Source: Thermoproteota archaeon
GTDB taxonomy: Archaea; Thermoproteota; Bathyarchaeia; Bathyarchaeales; Bathycorpusculaceae
Assembly (NCBI GenBank): GCA_012511995.1
Contig: JAAZFA010000243.1
Coordinates: forward strand, 1 to 8,382
Length of the DNA: 8,382 nucleotides
Reading direction: 5' to 3'
The notes below the pieces were generated by a model. It searched no databases, had not been told where the DNA came from, and was given only the letters and a program-made list of their open reading frames with translations. Made by a program: the position numbers and the translations under genes. This document shows positions 1-7,231 of the stretch, piece after piece (the stretch's first letter is position 1; each line of letters opens with the position of its first letter).

Positions 1-475
1 AGGAGAATAGTTCTGGTGCATTTTGAGTAAGCTGTGCATAGACCATGTCAGTAGTTGGTCCACTTCCTGATAGTATAAAATAGTATGCGATAAGGTTGAT
101 GAGCGACAATATACTTAGAAAACCCACGTTTTCCCAGAAACCCAAACCTGAACCGTACGCTTCAGCATCGCGTCGTTGCAGACTGCCTCGTTTAACGACA
201 AAATACGCAACAATATAGGCTAGTCCTACTTCGAAAAAAACTGTTTGTAACCCATAATATAACCCGAGCACAACTGGACCAGCAGCAGATACGGAAGCGA
301 CCGTTGGCAGCTGAACTGCATATTTAATTGCAATTGCAACTGCATAGGCTATTAGAGAGTAAAGCCAGATGTTAATGTGGAAGCGTCTTTTCTTGTACCA
401 ATAAACCATTAGCGCTGTAGATATGACAATTACGATTGCCGGTTGGAGGATAAAGATTGGGTTAATGTTTTCCAT
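1..475 (-). CDS. Multi-pass membrane protein, possibly YhfC-like intramembrane protease (partial)
   Basis: The frame is open from an ATG at 475 down to the window edge, giving 158 residues; the C-terminus is missing. Four hydrophobic segments are visible, at about residues 6-27, 34-56, 66-94 and 108-135, with a basic loop (KKRR) after the first. Two acidic residues sit inside or beside membrane segments: E82 in a FFEVG context in segment 3, and E115 in GFWEN at the start of segment 4. A Glu in segment 3 followed by a G-x-G-x-W-E-N element recalls YhfC/PrsW-type glutamic membrane proteases. The usual EExxxR signature is not present, so this is only a resemblance. The gene is divergent from the small Cys-rich gene and korA. 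No Shine-Dalgarno precedes the ATG, and a T/A box lies about 28 nt upstream, which suits a leaderless transcript. It is certainly a membrane protein; the protease assignment is tentative. Confidence 0.7.
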   Translation of the reverse strand, partial: MENINPIFILQPAIVIVISTALMVYWYKKRRFHINIWLYSLIAYAVAIAIKYAVQLPTVASVSAAGPVVLGLYYGLQTVFFEVGLAYIVAYFVVKRGSLQRRDAEAYGSGLGFWENVGFLSILSLINLIAYYFILSGSGPTTDMVYAQLTQNAPELFS

Positions 476-498
476 AAGTAAGCTTAAAAACTGTTTGA

Positions 499-507
499 CT
501 TAAAAGA
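499..507 (-). promoter_or_regulatory. TATA-like box for the divergent membrane-protein gene
   Basis: On the minus strand TCTTTTAAG lies about 28 nt before the ATG at 475. That is the position expected for an archaeal TATA box driving a leaderless mRNA. Low-complexity A/T sequence makes chance matches likely. Confidence 0.3.
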
Positions 508-526
508 TTTGGGTTGCTCAGCTAAT

Positions 527-579
527 GCTAACGGCTAACGGTTTTGATGACCATGCAGTTATTCATGTATGCCGTTAAC
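527..579. repeat. Tandem GCTAACG heptamers with a distal inverted copy
   Basis: GCTAACG occurs twice in tandem at 527-533 and 534-540, preceded by the partial copy GCTAAT at 521-526. The complement GCCGTTA at 571-577 pairs perfectly with TAACGGC at 529-535, giving a 7-bp stem with a 35-nt loop. The element lies midway between two divergent promoters. It could be a protein-binding site or simply chance; no known operator is recognised. Confidence 0.3.
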
Positions 580-682
580 AACATCTCCAGAAAAAAGCAA
601 ACTTGTTATTACCGCTAAGTTAGGCGACCCAGCTTCATGTCACCTATAAATCAGTAATTAAAAATATAATTTCCTTGTTTTC

Positions 683-696
683 CGAAACCTTAAATT
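683..696 (+). promoter_or_regulatory. BRE/TATA-like promoter of the small Cys-rich gene
   Basis: A purine-rich CGAAAC (BRE-like) runs into CTTAAATT, centred about 23 nt upstream of the ATG at 716. Transcription would begin at or just after that ATG. If it begins a few bases later, the downstream ATG at 737, preceded by GAGG at 724-727, would be the start instead. Confidence 0.4.
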
Positions 697-715
697 CTCT
701 TTACTAAGATTGTGT

Positions 716-874
716 ATGTTAGCAGAGGCGAAGAGGATGAATGAAAACGATCAACCTCGATGCATGTACTGCAGAAACTTTATCGACAACTGCATATGCG
801 TATGTCCTTACTGTGGAGAATCCGCAAAGTGCATTTGTGTCATTGGTATCGATAAAGCCACTGGTGGCGGATAG
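716..874 (+). CDS. Small Cys-rich protein with duplicated CxxC/CxC metal-binding motif
   Basis: This open frame of 52 residues is not recognised as a named family. Residues 16-41 hold eight cysteines in two consecutive, similar units: C16-x2-C19-x6-C26-x-C28 and C30-x2-C33-x5-C39-x-C41. Both units carry Tyr before the second Cys and end in Cys-Ile-Cys-Val, which indicates an internal duplication. Each unit supplies four thiolates, so two zinc ions (or iron) could be bound. The spacing is not the CxxCxxCxxxCP of a ferredoxin, so a missing OFOR ferredoxin subunit is unlikely. The gene lies 33 nt upstream of the korA ATG on the same strand, which suggests linked expression. A BRE/TATA-like box precedes it. 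An alternative start is ATG 737, giving 45 residues with the motif intact; it has GAGG nine bases upstream. The motif density argues strongly that the frame is real. Confidence 0.65.
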   Translation: MLAEAKRMNENDQPRCMYCRNFIDNCICVCPYCGESAKCICVIGIDKATGGG

Positions 875-879
875 CCAAA

Positions 880-887
880 CTAATATA
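880..887 (+). promoter_or_regulatory. TATA-like box for korA
   Basis: CTAATATA lies in the short gap after the Cys-rich gene, centred about 24 nt before the ATG at 908. This spacing fits a leaderless korA transcript starting at that ATG, so korA may have its own promoter in addition to read-through from 716. Confidence 0.4.
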
Positions 888-907
888 GAATTTTCGAAGT
901 GAAGAAA

Positions 908-2836
908 ATGGTAGTTGAAAGTACAAACTGGATGGCCGGTGGGCCGCAAGGAAGCGGTGTAGATACAGCTTCCACAATATTCGGGAGATCCTGTGGTTAT
1001 GGTGGACTCTACGTTTTTGGCAGAAGAGAATATCACTCTAACATTAAAACCATGCATAGTTACTTCCATCAGCGAGTTTCAAAAGAGCCTACACTTGCAA
1101 ATATTAACAGCGTAGATCTGCTAGCTGCGTTTGATGCTGAAACTATAGTTCGTCATGTCGGCGAGATCGTGAGTGAGGGTGGTTTAATCGTTGACTCTCG
1201 TGACCTGAACGTTAATGTACTAAAAGATATTGCCACGTTTAGCGAAGAATATAAAGTTGAAATTCAAGAATTTCAAAAGGTAAATGGAATAGGCGATACC
1301 ATTAATGACTTTCTCAACTATGCAAAGTCAAAACAGATCCAAGTTTACTCTGTACCTTACAAGGATTTACTTGTGCAAATTGGCAAAGAACTCAACATAG
1401 AAAAGCTCAGTTTACTAACAAAAATGATCAACGTCTTAACCATCGGCGTATCTTTTGCTCTCCTAAAATACGACCGGAAACTAGTTGAAGATGCAATAAA
1501 AGCGACCTTCCACGAAAAAATCGCTGCCATGAATCTTGTATCAGTCAGAACAGCTTACGATTATGCAGAAGATAACTTTAACGTGAATACATTCAAGCAC
1601 AAACTAGAAAAAATACCTATTACTGAGCCGCGAATATTTTTAACTGGAAATCAAGCTGTTGCAATGGGTAAAGTACTCGGTGGATGCAGAGTCCAAACCT
1701 ACTATCCAATCACACCAGCTGCAGATGAAAGCGAATATATCGAGTCACATGAAATCCTTAAAACCCGAAGTGATAGCCAGGAATCCATAATAGTACTCCA
1801 AACAGAAGACGAAATCGCGGCGATCAACTCAGCATCTGGAGCATGCTTGGCAGGTGCACGGGCAGCAACCAGCACTTCTGGTCCCGGCTTTTCTTTAATG
1901 GCAGAAGGATTAGGCTGGGCTGGTAACAACGAAGTCCCTGTAGTAGTTACCCTCTATCAGAGGGGTGGACCCTCAACAGGGCAACCTACACGTCACAGCC
2001 AGCAGGATTTGAGGTTTGCCATGCATGCTGCCCACGGAGAATTCGCAAGGATAATCCTTGCTTCCGGCGACATCAAGGAGTGCTTCTACGATGCGGCAGA
2101 AATTTTCAATTTAGCGGAGAAATATCAGATGCCCGCTATTCACCTGCTCGATAAGGGCATAGCAAATTCCTCACAGACTTATCCAGTGTTTGACTACAGT
2201 AAAGTCAAAATCGACCGTGGCGTTATCGTTGGCGAAAAAAACCTTGAGGGTAAAACCTACAAGCGTTTCCAGTACACTGAAACGGGTGTTTCTCCTAGGG
2301 CATTTCTTGGCACTAAAAATGCTGTTCAATGGTACAGTGGCGATGAACATAATGAAATGGGTAACATAAACGAAGAACCTCTTAACCGTAAAAAAATGAT
2401 GGAAAAGCGTATTGGCAAACTATCGTTAGTGGACAAAGAGGTGCCGCTGGAATTCAAAGTTAACTTTTTTGGTGATAAAAATTCTGAGAATATCGTGGTT
2501 AGTTGGGGTTCACCCAAGGGTGCAATAATTGAAGCGTTAAACCAACTAAAAGACGAAGGTTATAGTTTAGGGTACCTTCAGGTGCGGATGCTACTTCCTT
2601 TTCCCTCTATATATGTTAAGAAACAAATAAATGGAAAAAAACGTGTAATCGACATCGAAGACAACTACCAAGCACAACTTGGTGGAGTAATTACCGAGCA
2701 AACTCAAATCAAACCCACACACTATATTCTCAAGTATACGGGGCGCCCTATGATGACAACCGAAGTATACCAAGCGATAAAAGCAATTCTTACCGACCAG
2801 GCAAAACAGAAACAGGTGCTCATGTTAGGTTCATAG
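908..2836 (+). CDS. korA: 2-oxoacid:ferredoxin oxidoreductase, fused gamma-alpha subunit
   Basis: This is the large subunit of an archaeal 2-oxoacid:ferredoxin oxidoreductase, which converts 2-oxoacids such as 2-oxoglutarate or pyruvate plus CoA to acyl-CoA, CO2 and reduced ferredoxin in the cytoplasm. It has 642 residues, close to the roughly 630 of the Sulfolobus alpha subunit. The N-terminal gamma-like domain (about 1-190) has the glycine-rich GGPQGSG at 11-17. The alpha domain follows with the hallmark YPITP at 266-270, TSTSGPGFSLM at about 321-331, and RGGPSTGQPTR beginning at R352. By family knowledge the YPITP Thr and this Arg contact substrate or CoA. The C-terminal part, from about residue 525, is the domain III-like region. 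I prefer ATG 908 over the in-frame GTG at 899 because a TATA-like box lies about 24 nt upstream and no Shine-Dalgarno is seen. The beta subunit follows after a 129-bp gap. Substrate specificity cannot be read reliably from sequence. Confidence 0.95.
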   Translation: MVVESTNWMAGGPQGSGVDTASTIFGRSCGYGGLYVFGRREYHSNIKTMHSYFHQRVSKEPTLANINSVDLLAAFDAETIVRHVGEIVSEGGLIVDSRDLNVNVLKDIATFSEEYKVEIQEFQKVNGIGDTINDFLNYAKSKQIQVYSVPYKDLLVQIGKELNIEKLSLLTKMINVLTIGVSFALLKYDRKLVEDAIKATFHEKIAAMNLVSVRTAYDYAEDNFNVNTFKHKLEKIPITEPRIFLTGNQAVAMGKVLGGCRVQTYYPITPAADESEYIESHEILKTRSDSQESIIVLQTEDEIAAINSASGACLAGARAATSTSGPGFSLMAEGLGWAGNNEVPVVVTLYQRGGPSTGQPTRHSQQDLRFAMHAAHGEFARIILASGDIKECFYDAAEIFNLAEKYQMPAIHLLDKGIANSSQTYPVFDYSKVKIDRGVIVGEKNLEGKTYKRFQYTETGVSPRAFLGTKNAVQWYSGDEHNEMGNINEEPLNRKKMMEKRIGKLSLVDKEVPLEFKVNFFGDKNSENIVVSWGSPKGAIIEALNQLKDEGYSLGYLQVRMLLPFPSIYVKKQINGKKRVIDIEDNYQAQLGGVITEQTQIKPTHYILKYTGRPMMTTEVYQAIKAILTDQAKQKQVLMLGS

Positions 2837-2851
2837 GTTCTTTTAACCTAA
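2825..2851 (+). terminator. Small hairpin at the end of korA
   Basis: The korA stop codon lies inside a short inverted repeat. TAGGTT (2834-2839) pairs with AACCTA (2845-2850) across CTTTT. An alternative 7-bp pairing joins TTAGGTT at 2825-2831 to AACCTAA at 2845-2851. The stem is weak and lacks a following T-run, so it could be a partial terminator, a processing site or chance. Confidence 0.25.
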
Positions 2852-2921
2852 AAAGCATTTAAAATCAGACTTTGCCGCGTAAAATGGGTGAACAGCAGAC
2901 ATAAATAACGTGAATAGTAAC

Positions 2922-2936
2922 AATATATAGTTAAAA
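2922..2936 (+). promoter_or_regulatory. TATA-like promoter for korB
   Basis: AATATATAG followed by TTAAAA lies 30-44 nt upstream of the korB start. A start site about 25 nt downstream of the first box would leave a leader of roughly 10-15 nt containing the Shine-Dalgarno at 2954-2958. A promoter here explains the 129-bp gap between the two subunit genes. Confidence 0.45.
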
Positions 2937-2947
2937 CTCTTCTGTAA

Positions 2948-3931
<984 letters not shown>

Positions 3932-3933
3932 CG

Positions 3934-3964
3934 CTTTTTGATGTGTAACCTTCTTTTTAATTGT
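3934..3964 (+). terminator. T-rich terminator region after korB
   Basis: CTTTTTG at 3934-3940 and TTCTTTTTAATTG at 3951-3963 follow the korB stop in the 33-bp gap before the convergent cupin gene. T-tracts like these are the usual archaeal termination signal. No strong hairpin is present. Confidence 0.4.
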
Positions 3965-4336
3965 TTATTCTGGTTCCTCGTCGATGTAGCATTCTTCTGT
4001 GAAGCTAGGTGTGCAGACACAGTAGAAAACTAAATCCTCCTTTCCTATGTTGGCTATTTTTTGGGAAGTTTCAGCTGGAATGACTACGACGTCGCCGACG
4101 CCTACCTCTGTTGGTTCTAAACCATCAACATATACTTTGCCTTTACCTGCTGTAATAATGTAGATTTCTTGTATACTTTTTATTAAGTGATGTGCTTTGG
4201 TGGTGACGCCTGGTTTAACTGTGGCGCGTGCTATCGATACTGTAGGGTCACTGTGATTTTCAGCTATATAGCATCTCTCAGAAGACAAGTATTCACGGGG
4301 TGTTTGGGCTCTCACGATTTTTGGCTGCATTTTCAT
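3965..4336 (-). CDS. Single-domain cupin protein
   Basis: This is a small cytoplasmic beta-barrel of 123 residues; its substrate is unknown. Cupin motif 1 spans about 43-65: PGVTTKAHH supplies H49/H50, E57 follows, then an AGKG turn. Motif 2 spans about 79-97 (GVGDVVVIPAETSQKIAN). The His expected in motif 2 (PxGxxHxxxN) is replaced by Q92, so metal binding, if any, is not the classic three-His-one-Glu type. From memory, archaeal cupins with Gln here and a CxCTP tail are common, and C106/C108 with TP match that. A GTG at 4363 extends the frame by nine residues. I prefer ATG 4336 (or 4330) because a TATA-like CTTAAAAC lies 20-27 nt upstream of them. The gene converges on korB and diverges from nrdR, and nothing in the context reveals its role. 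Confidence 0.85.
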   Translation of the reverse strand: MKMQPKIVRAQTPREYLSSERCYIAENHSDPTVSIARATVKPGVTTKAHHLIKSIQEIYIITAGKGKVYVDGLEPTEVGVGDVVVIPAETSQKIANIGKEDLVFYCVCTPSFTEECYIDEEPE

Positions 4337-4352
4337 CACTTTTACTATTTTT

Positions 4353-4360
4353 GTTTTAAG
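4353..4360 (-). promoter_or_regulatory. TATA-like box for the cupin gene
   Basis: On the minus strand CTTAAAAC is centred about 27 nt before ATG 4330 and about 20 nt before ATG 4336. It would lie inside the coding region if GTG 4363 were used, which argues for one of the two later ATG starts. Confidence 0.35.
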
Positions 4361-4454
4361 CACTGTTTTTGGGATTGTTTAGCATGATGTGAGTTTTTGA
4401 TTATAATGCTTGCGTAAGCCTTAACCAGAGTGCGTATTTAGATAAATAGCGCTT

Positions 4455-4476
4455 GTTTGCTGATCAAACCTTTTTT
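4455..4476 (+). terminator. Hairpin plus T6, intrinsic-terminator-like
   Basis: GTTTG (4455-4459) and CAAAC (4465-4469) form a 5-bp stem around CTGAT, followed after one base by six T residues. It faces rightwards between the divergent cupin and nrdR genes. It could stop antisense read-through from korB before the nrdR promoter. The stem is short, so confidence is low. Confidence 0.25.
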
Positions 4477-4482
4477 CATCCC

Positions 4483-4509
4483 TTTTGTGTATTGCCGTTT
4501 TTGTGTATT
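4483..4509. repeat. Direct repeat of TTTTGTGTATT, 16-bp period
   Basis: The 11-mer TTTTGTGTATT occurs at 4483-4493 and again at 4499-4509, so the copies start 16 bp apart with a GC-containing spacer. It lies about 65 bp upstream of the first NrdR-box-like site. It may be a regulator site or a byproduct of T-rich sequence. Confidence 0.35.
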
Positions 4510-4574
4510 TTTATGGACTTAGAATTCGGTTTTCAACTTCTATTGATTTCTTGGTGTAAAAACGACTTAAATAG

Positions 4575-4590
4575 GCGCTAAACATAGTGT
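4575..4590 (+). promoter_or_regulatory. NrdR box 1 (candidate)
   Basis: GCGCTAAACATAGTGT matches the bacterial NrdR palindrome ACACTATATATAGTGT at 12 of 16 positions, with a perfect right half (ATAGTGT). Its centre is 32 bp, about three helical turns, from box 2. Paired NrdR boxes in bacteria are typically separated by 15-16 bp; here the spacer is exactly 16 bp. Confidence 0.6.
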
Positions 4591-4606
4591 GTTGAATAAG
4601 CTTATG

Positions 4607-4622
4607 ACACTATGGATATAAT
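4607..4622 (+). promoter_or_regulatory. NrdR box 2 (candidate), overlapping the nrdR TATA box
   Basis: ACACTATGGATATAAT matches the NrdR consensus at 11 of 16 positions, with a perfect left half (ACACTAT). Its right half coincides with the TATA box, so repressor binding would exclude TBP. The left half of this box and the right half of box 1 are exact 8-bp inverted copies (CATAGTGT and ACACTATG). The spacer between the boxes contains the 10-bp palindrome ATAAGCTTAT at 4596-4605. Confidence 0.6.
4615..4622 (+). promoter_or_regulatory. TATA box of the nrdR-nrdD-nrdG operon
   Basis: GATATAAT is centred about 27 nt upstream of ATG 4646, the expected position for a leaderless archaeal transcript. 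This also fixes the nrdR start at 4646 rather than the in-frame GTG at 4628. A second TATA-like TTAAATA at 4567-4573 lies further upstream. Confidence 0.6.
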
Positions 4623-4645
4623 GTGGCGTGAGGTATGTATACAAC

Positions 4646-5095
4646 ATGAGATGTCCATACTGCAACTCGGAAGAATCAAAAACTCTTGAAACAAGAGACT
4701 CGCCAGAAAACACTACACGACGACGAAAAGAGTGTATTAAATGTGGCAAGCGCTACACCACATACGAATACCTCGAAACAATTGAACTCATGGTGCGCAA
4801 AAAAGATGGGCAACTTCAGAGGTTCGACGTTAATAAAGTCATTCGAGGTCTACAAAAAGCCTGTGAAAAGCGACCCGTCACTATGAACCAGATAAACGAG
4901 TTAGCAGAACTAGTACGGCAAGACTTAATGCTCAAGGGCACACAGGAAATCGCATCAAGGGATATCGGCGACTCCATAATGGCACGCCTTAAAAAAGTTG
5001 ACCGTATCGCTTACATCAGATTCGCTTCAGTTTACAAGCAGTTTGAGGAACCTGAAGATTTCAGGCGGTATCTTTCGGAAGTGAAAAAACAATGA
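4646..5095 (+). CDS. nrdR: Transcriptional repressor NrdR
   Basis: NrdR senses ATP/dATP through an ATP-cone and represses ribonucleotide reductase genes by binding paired NrdR boxes. The protein has 149 residues, the usual family length. The N-terminal zinc ribbon has C3, C6, C30 and C33, with the typical RRRKECIKCGKRYTTYE following about residues 25-41. The ATP-cone begins at about VRKKDGQLQRFD (50-61) and runs to about residue 137. The in-frame GTG at 4628 would add six residues, but MRCPYC is the standard NrdR N-terminus and a TATA box lies 27 nt before ATG 4646. The last bases overlap the nrdD start as ATGA, so the two are translationally coupled. Two NrdR-box-like sites precede the gene, implying autoregulation. 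From memory NrdR is nearly universal in bacteria but sparse in archaea, so acquisition by transfer is a reasonable inference. Confidence 0.95.
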   Translation: MRCPYCNSEESKTLETRDSPENTTRRRKECIKCGKRYTTYEYLETIELMVRKKDGQLQRFDVNKVIRGLQKACEKRPVTMNQINELAELVRQDLMLKGTQEIASRDIGDSIMARLKKVDRIAYIRFASVYKQFEEPEDFRRYLSEVKKQ

Positions 5096-7221
5096 AGTTT
5101 GTACTAAAACGTGATAGTAAATTAGAACCCTTCGACCAAGAACGCATTACACAAGCCATTTGGAAAGCTGCAAAAGCCGTTGGTGGCAAAGATAAAGAAC
5201 AGGCTAAAAACATTAGTAACCAAGTAACAGTTGAATTAAACAAGGTGTATGGCGATGATGGCGTACCTACCGTTGAGGAGATCCAGGATTTAGTTGAGAA
5301 ACGCTTAATCGAGAATGGGCATGCTCAAACTGCAAAAGCTTACATACTTTACCGTAAACAACACAATGACATGCGCGAATTAGCAGCGCTACTTAGCTCT
5401 TCTGACATGGTGGATCAATACATAGATATCGCCGACTGGAGAGTGAAAGAAAACAGCAACATGAGTTACTCGCTCCAAGGCTTAAACAATTATCTTTCTT
5501 CCGCAGTCATCGCCAAATACTGGATAGCGCGAATTTATCCTGAAAACATTGCAGCTGCTCATTTTTCAGGTGATTTACATATCCACGATTTAGGCGTCTT
5601 AGGTCCTTATTGTGTCGGATGGGATATTAGCGACCTATTAATGTCAGGCTTCGGCGGAGTCCATGGTAAAATCGAGAGCAAACCCGCCAAGCACTTTCGC
5701 ACTGCACTTGGCCAAGTAGTTAACTTCTTTTATACACTACAAGGTGAAGCAGCGGGAGCACAAGCATTTAGCAACTTTGACACTTACATAGCACCTTTCA
5801 TACGGTATGACAAGTTATCAGAGAAAGATGTAGAGCAGGCGCTACAAGAATTCTTCTTTAACATGAATGTTCCTACACGGGTTGGTTTTCAAACGCCCTT
5901 TACAAACCTCACATTAGATCTCACAGTTCCTAATTTCATGAAAGAGGAAGCAGTCATCTATAATGGGAAAGTCACTCAAGATACCTACGGCGACATGACT
6001 AAAGAAATGGAAATGTTCAACGTAGCTTTCGCTAAAGTCATGGCACAAGGTGACTCAAAGGGGCGTGTTTTTACTTTCCCAATTCCAACTTACAATATTA
6101 CCAAAGACTTCAACTGGGATTCTCCTGTATCACAGGCAGTCTTTGATGTAACTGCTAAATATGGGGTTCCCAACTTTAGCAACTTTGTCAATAGCGACCT
6201 TAACCCAGAGGATGTTCGCAGCATGTGCTGTCGATTGCGTATTGATAATCGTGAACTCCGTAAACGCGGTGGAGGCTTCTTTGGTGCCAACCCACTTACA
6301 GGCAGTATCGGTGTGGTCACTTTAAACATTCCACGAATCGGTTATCTATCTAAAGATGAGGATGAATTCTTCGAGAACTTAATTCGCCTTATGGATGTTG
6401 CGAAGAATAGCTTAGAAATTAAGCGCAAAGTGCTTGAAGGTTTCACTGATAACGGGTTATATCCATACTCTAGACGTTATCTCCGCCATGTCAAAGACGG
6501 CTTTGGCCAATTCTGGAAGAATCACTTCTCAACTATAGGTATAGTTGGCATAAACGAGGCGCTTATTAACTTGCTTGGTCAAAATATCGCGTCTAAAGAT
6601 GGTCAAGCTTTTGCAGTTAAAACACTTATGTTCATGCGTAAACGTATATCAGAGTATCAAGAGGAAACAGGCAACATCTATAATCTTGAAGCTACGCCCG
6701 CAGAGGGCACAGCCTACCGCTTAGCGCGTATAGATAAAAAACGCTATCGTGACATAATATTTGCTAACCAAAGACACATTGAATCTGAACGTGCTGAACC
6801 ATTTTATACAAACTCTTCACAATTACCTGTTGACTTCACCGGTGACCTTTTCGACGCCATTGAGCATCAAGAGACACTGCAAGAACTCTACACTGGAGGT
6901 ACCAACTTCCATATTTTCTTAGGTGAGCGTTTACCCTCTTGGAAATCTGCGTCTGAACTGGTCAAGAAGGTCTCATGGAACTCTAAATTGCCCTACTTTA
7001 CCTTGACACCAACCTTTAGCATATGCCCTACCCATGGCTACACAAGAGGCGAACACAAAACATGCCCAAGTTGTGGATCACGAAGCGAAGTCTACAGTAG
7101 AGTCGTTGGTTATCTCCGTCCAGTAGATCAATGGAACGACGGTAAGCAAGCTGAATTTGCGATTCGAAAAACCTTTGACCGTTCAACAGTGTTGCAGTCG
7201 GCACCCTTAGCTGTTAGGTGA
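5092..7221 (+). CDS. nrdD: Anaerobic (class III) ribonucleoside-triphosphate reductase
   Basis: This glycyl-radical enzyme reduces ribonucleoside triphosphates to deoxyribonucleotides under anoxia. It has 709 residues. An N-terminal ATP-cone (about 1-95) gives allosteric activity control by ATP/dATP. The barrel holds candidate radical cysteines C174 (GPYCVGWD) and the C379/C380 pair (MCCRLRID); these match the two active-site cysteines of the phage T4 enzyme by position in the fold. GGGFFGANPLTGS follows at about 393-405. Near the C-terminus the structural metal site reads C645-x2-H648 ... C658-x2-C661, with His in place of one Cys. The glycyl-radical motif RVVGY puts the radical on G673. The start codon overlaps the nrdR stop (ATGA) and nrdG follows after 10 bp. 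NrdD and NrdR thus both carry ATP-cones, giving dATP sensing at enzyme and transcript level. No intein or frameshift is seen. Confidence 0.97.
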   Translation: MKFVLKRDSKLEPFDQERITQAIWKAAKAVGGKDKEQAKNISNQVTVELNKVYGDDGVPTVEEIQDLVEKRLIENGHAQTAKAYILYRKQHNDMRELAALLSSSDMVDQYIDIADWRVKENSNMSYSLQGLNNYLSSAVIAKYWIARIYPENIAAAHFSGDLHIHDLGVLGPYCVGWDISDLLMSGFGGVHGKIESKPAKHFRTALGQVVNFFYTLQGEAAGAQAFSNFDTYIAPFIRYDKLSEKDVEQALQEFFFNMNVPTRVGFQTPFTNLTLDLTVPNFMKEEAVIYNGKVTQDTYGDMTKEMEMFNVAFAKVMAQGDSKGRVFTFPIPTYNITKDFNWDSPVSQAVFDVTAKYGVPNFSNFVNSDLNPEDVRSMCCRLRIDNRELRKRGGGFFGANPLTGSIGVVTLNIPRIGYLSKDEDEFFENLIRLMDVAKNSLEIKRKVLEGFTDNGLYPYSRRYLRHVKDGFGQFWKNHFSTIGIVGINEALINLLGQNIASKDGQAFAVKTLMFMRKRISEYQEETGNIYNLEATPAEGTAYRLARIDKKRYRDIIFANQRHIESERAEPFYTNSSQLPVDFTGDLFDAIEHQETLQELYTGGTNFHIFLGERLPSWKSASELVKKVSWNSKLPYFTLTPTFSICPTHGYTRGEHKTCPSCGSRSEVYSRVVGYLRPVDQWNDGKQAEFAIRKTFDRSTVLQSAPLAVR

Positions 7222-7222
7222 T
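7216..7222 (+). promoter_or_regulatory. Ribosome binding site of nrdG overlapping the nrdD stop
   Basis: AGGTGAT overlaps the TGA stop of nrdD and lies nine bases before the nrdG ATG. It is fully complementary to the usual archaeal 16S 3' end (AUCACCU). Termination on nrdD would place ribosomes directly on this site, favouring coupled expression. Confidence 0.7.
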
Positions 7223-7231
7223 ACGTCACAG

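Noticed and set aside
544..600. Possible C/D-box small RNA, from a TTGATGA box at 544-550
   Set aside because: No CTGA D box, and no D'/C' pair at suitable distance downstream.
716..874. Cys-rich mini-protein as a ferredoxin subunit of the OFOR
   Set aside because: The cysteine spacing lacks CxxCxxCxxxCP; the CxxC/CxC pairs look like metal-finger sites rather than [4Fe-4S] ferredoxin loops.
719..1069. Minus-strand open frame of 116 codons
   Set aside because: It overlaps the Cys-rich small gene and the start of korA, whose conserved gamma-domain motif is on the plus strand; it shows no motif of its own.
4628..4645. GTG start extending NrdR by six residues
   Set aside because: The extension precedes the standard MRCPYC N-terminus and would begin only about 9 nt after the TATA box, too close for it to be transcribed from that promoter.
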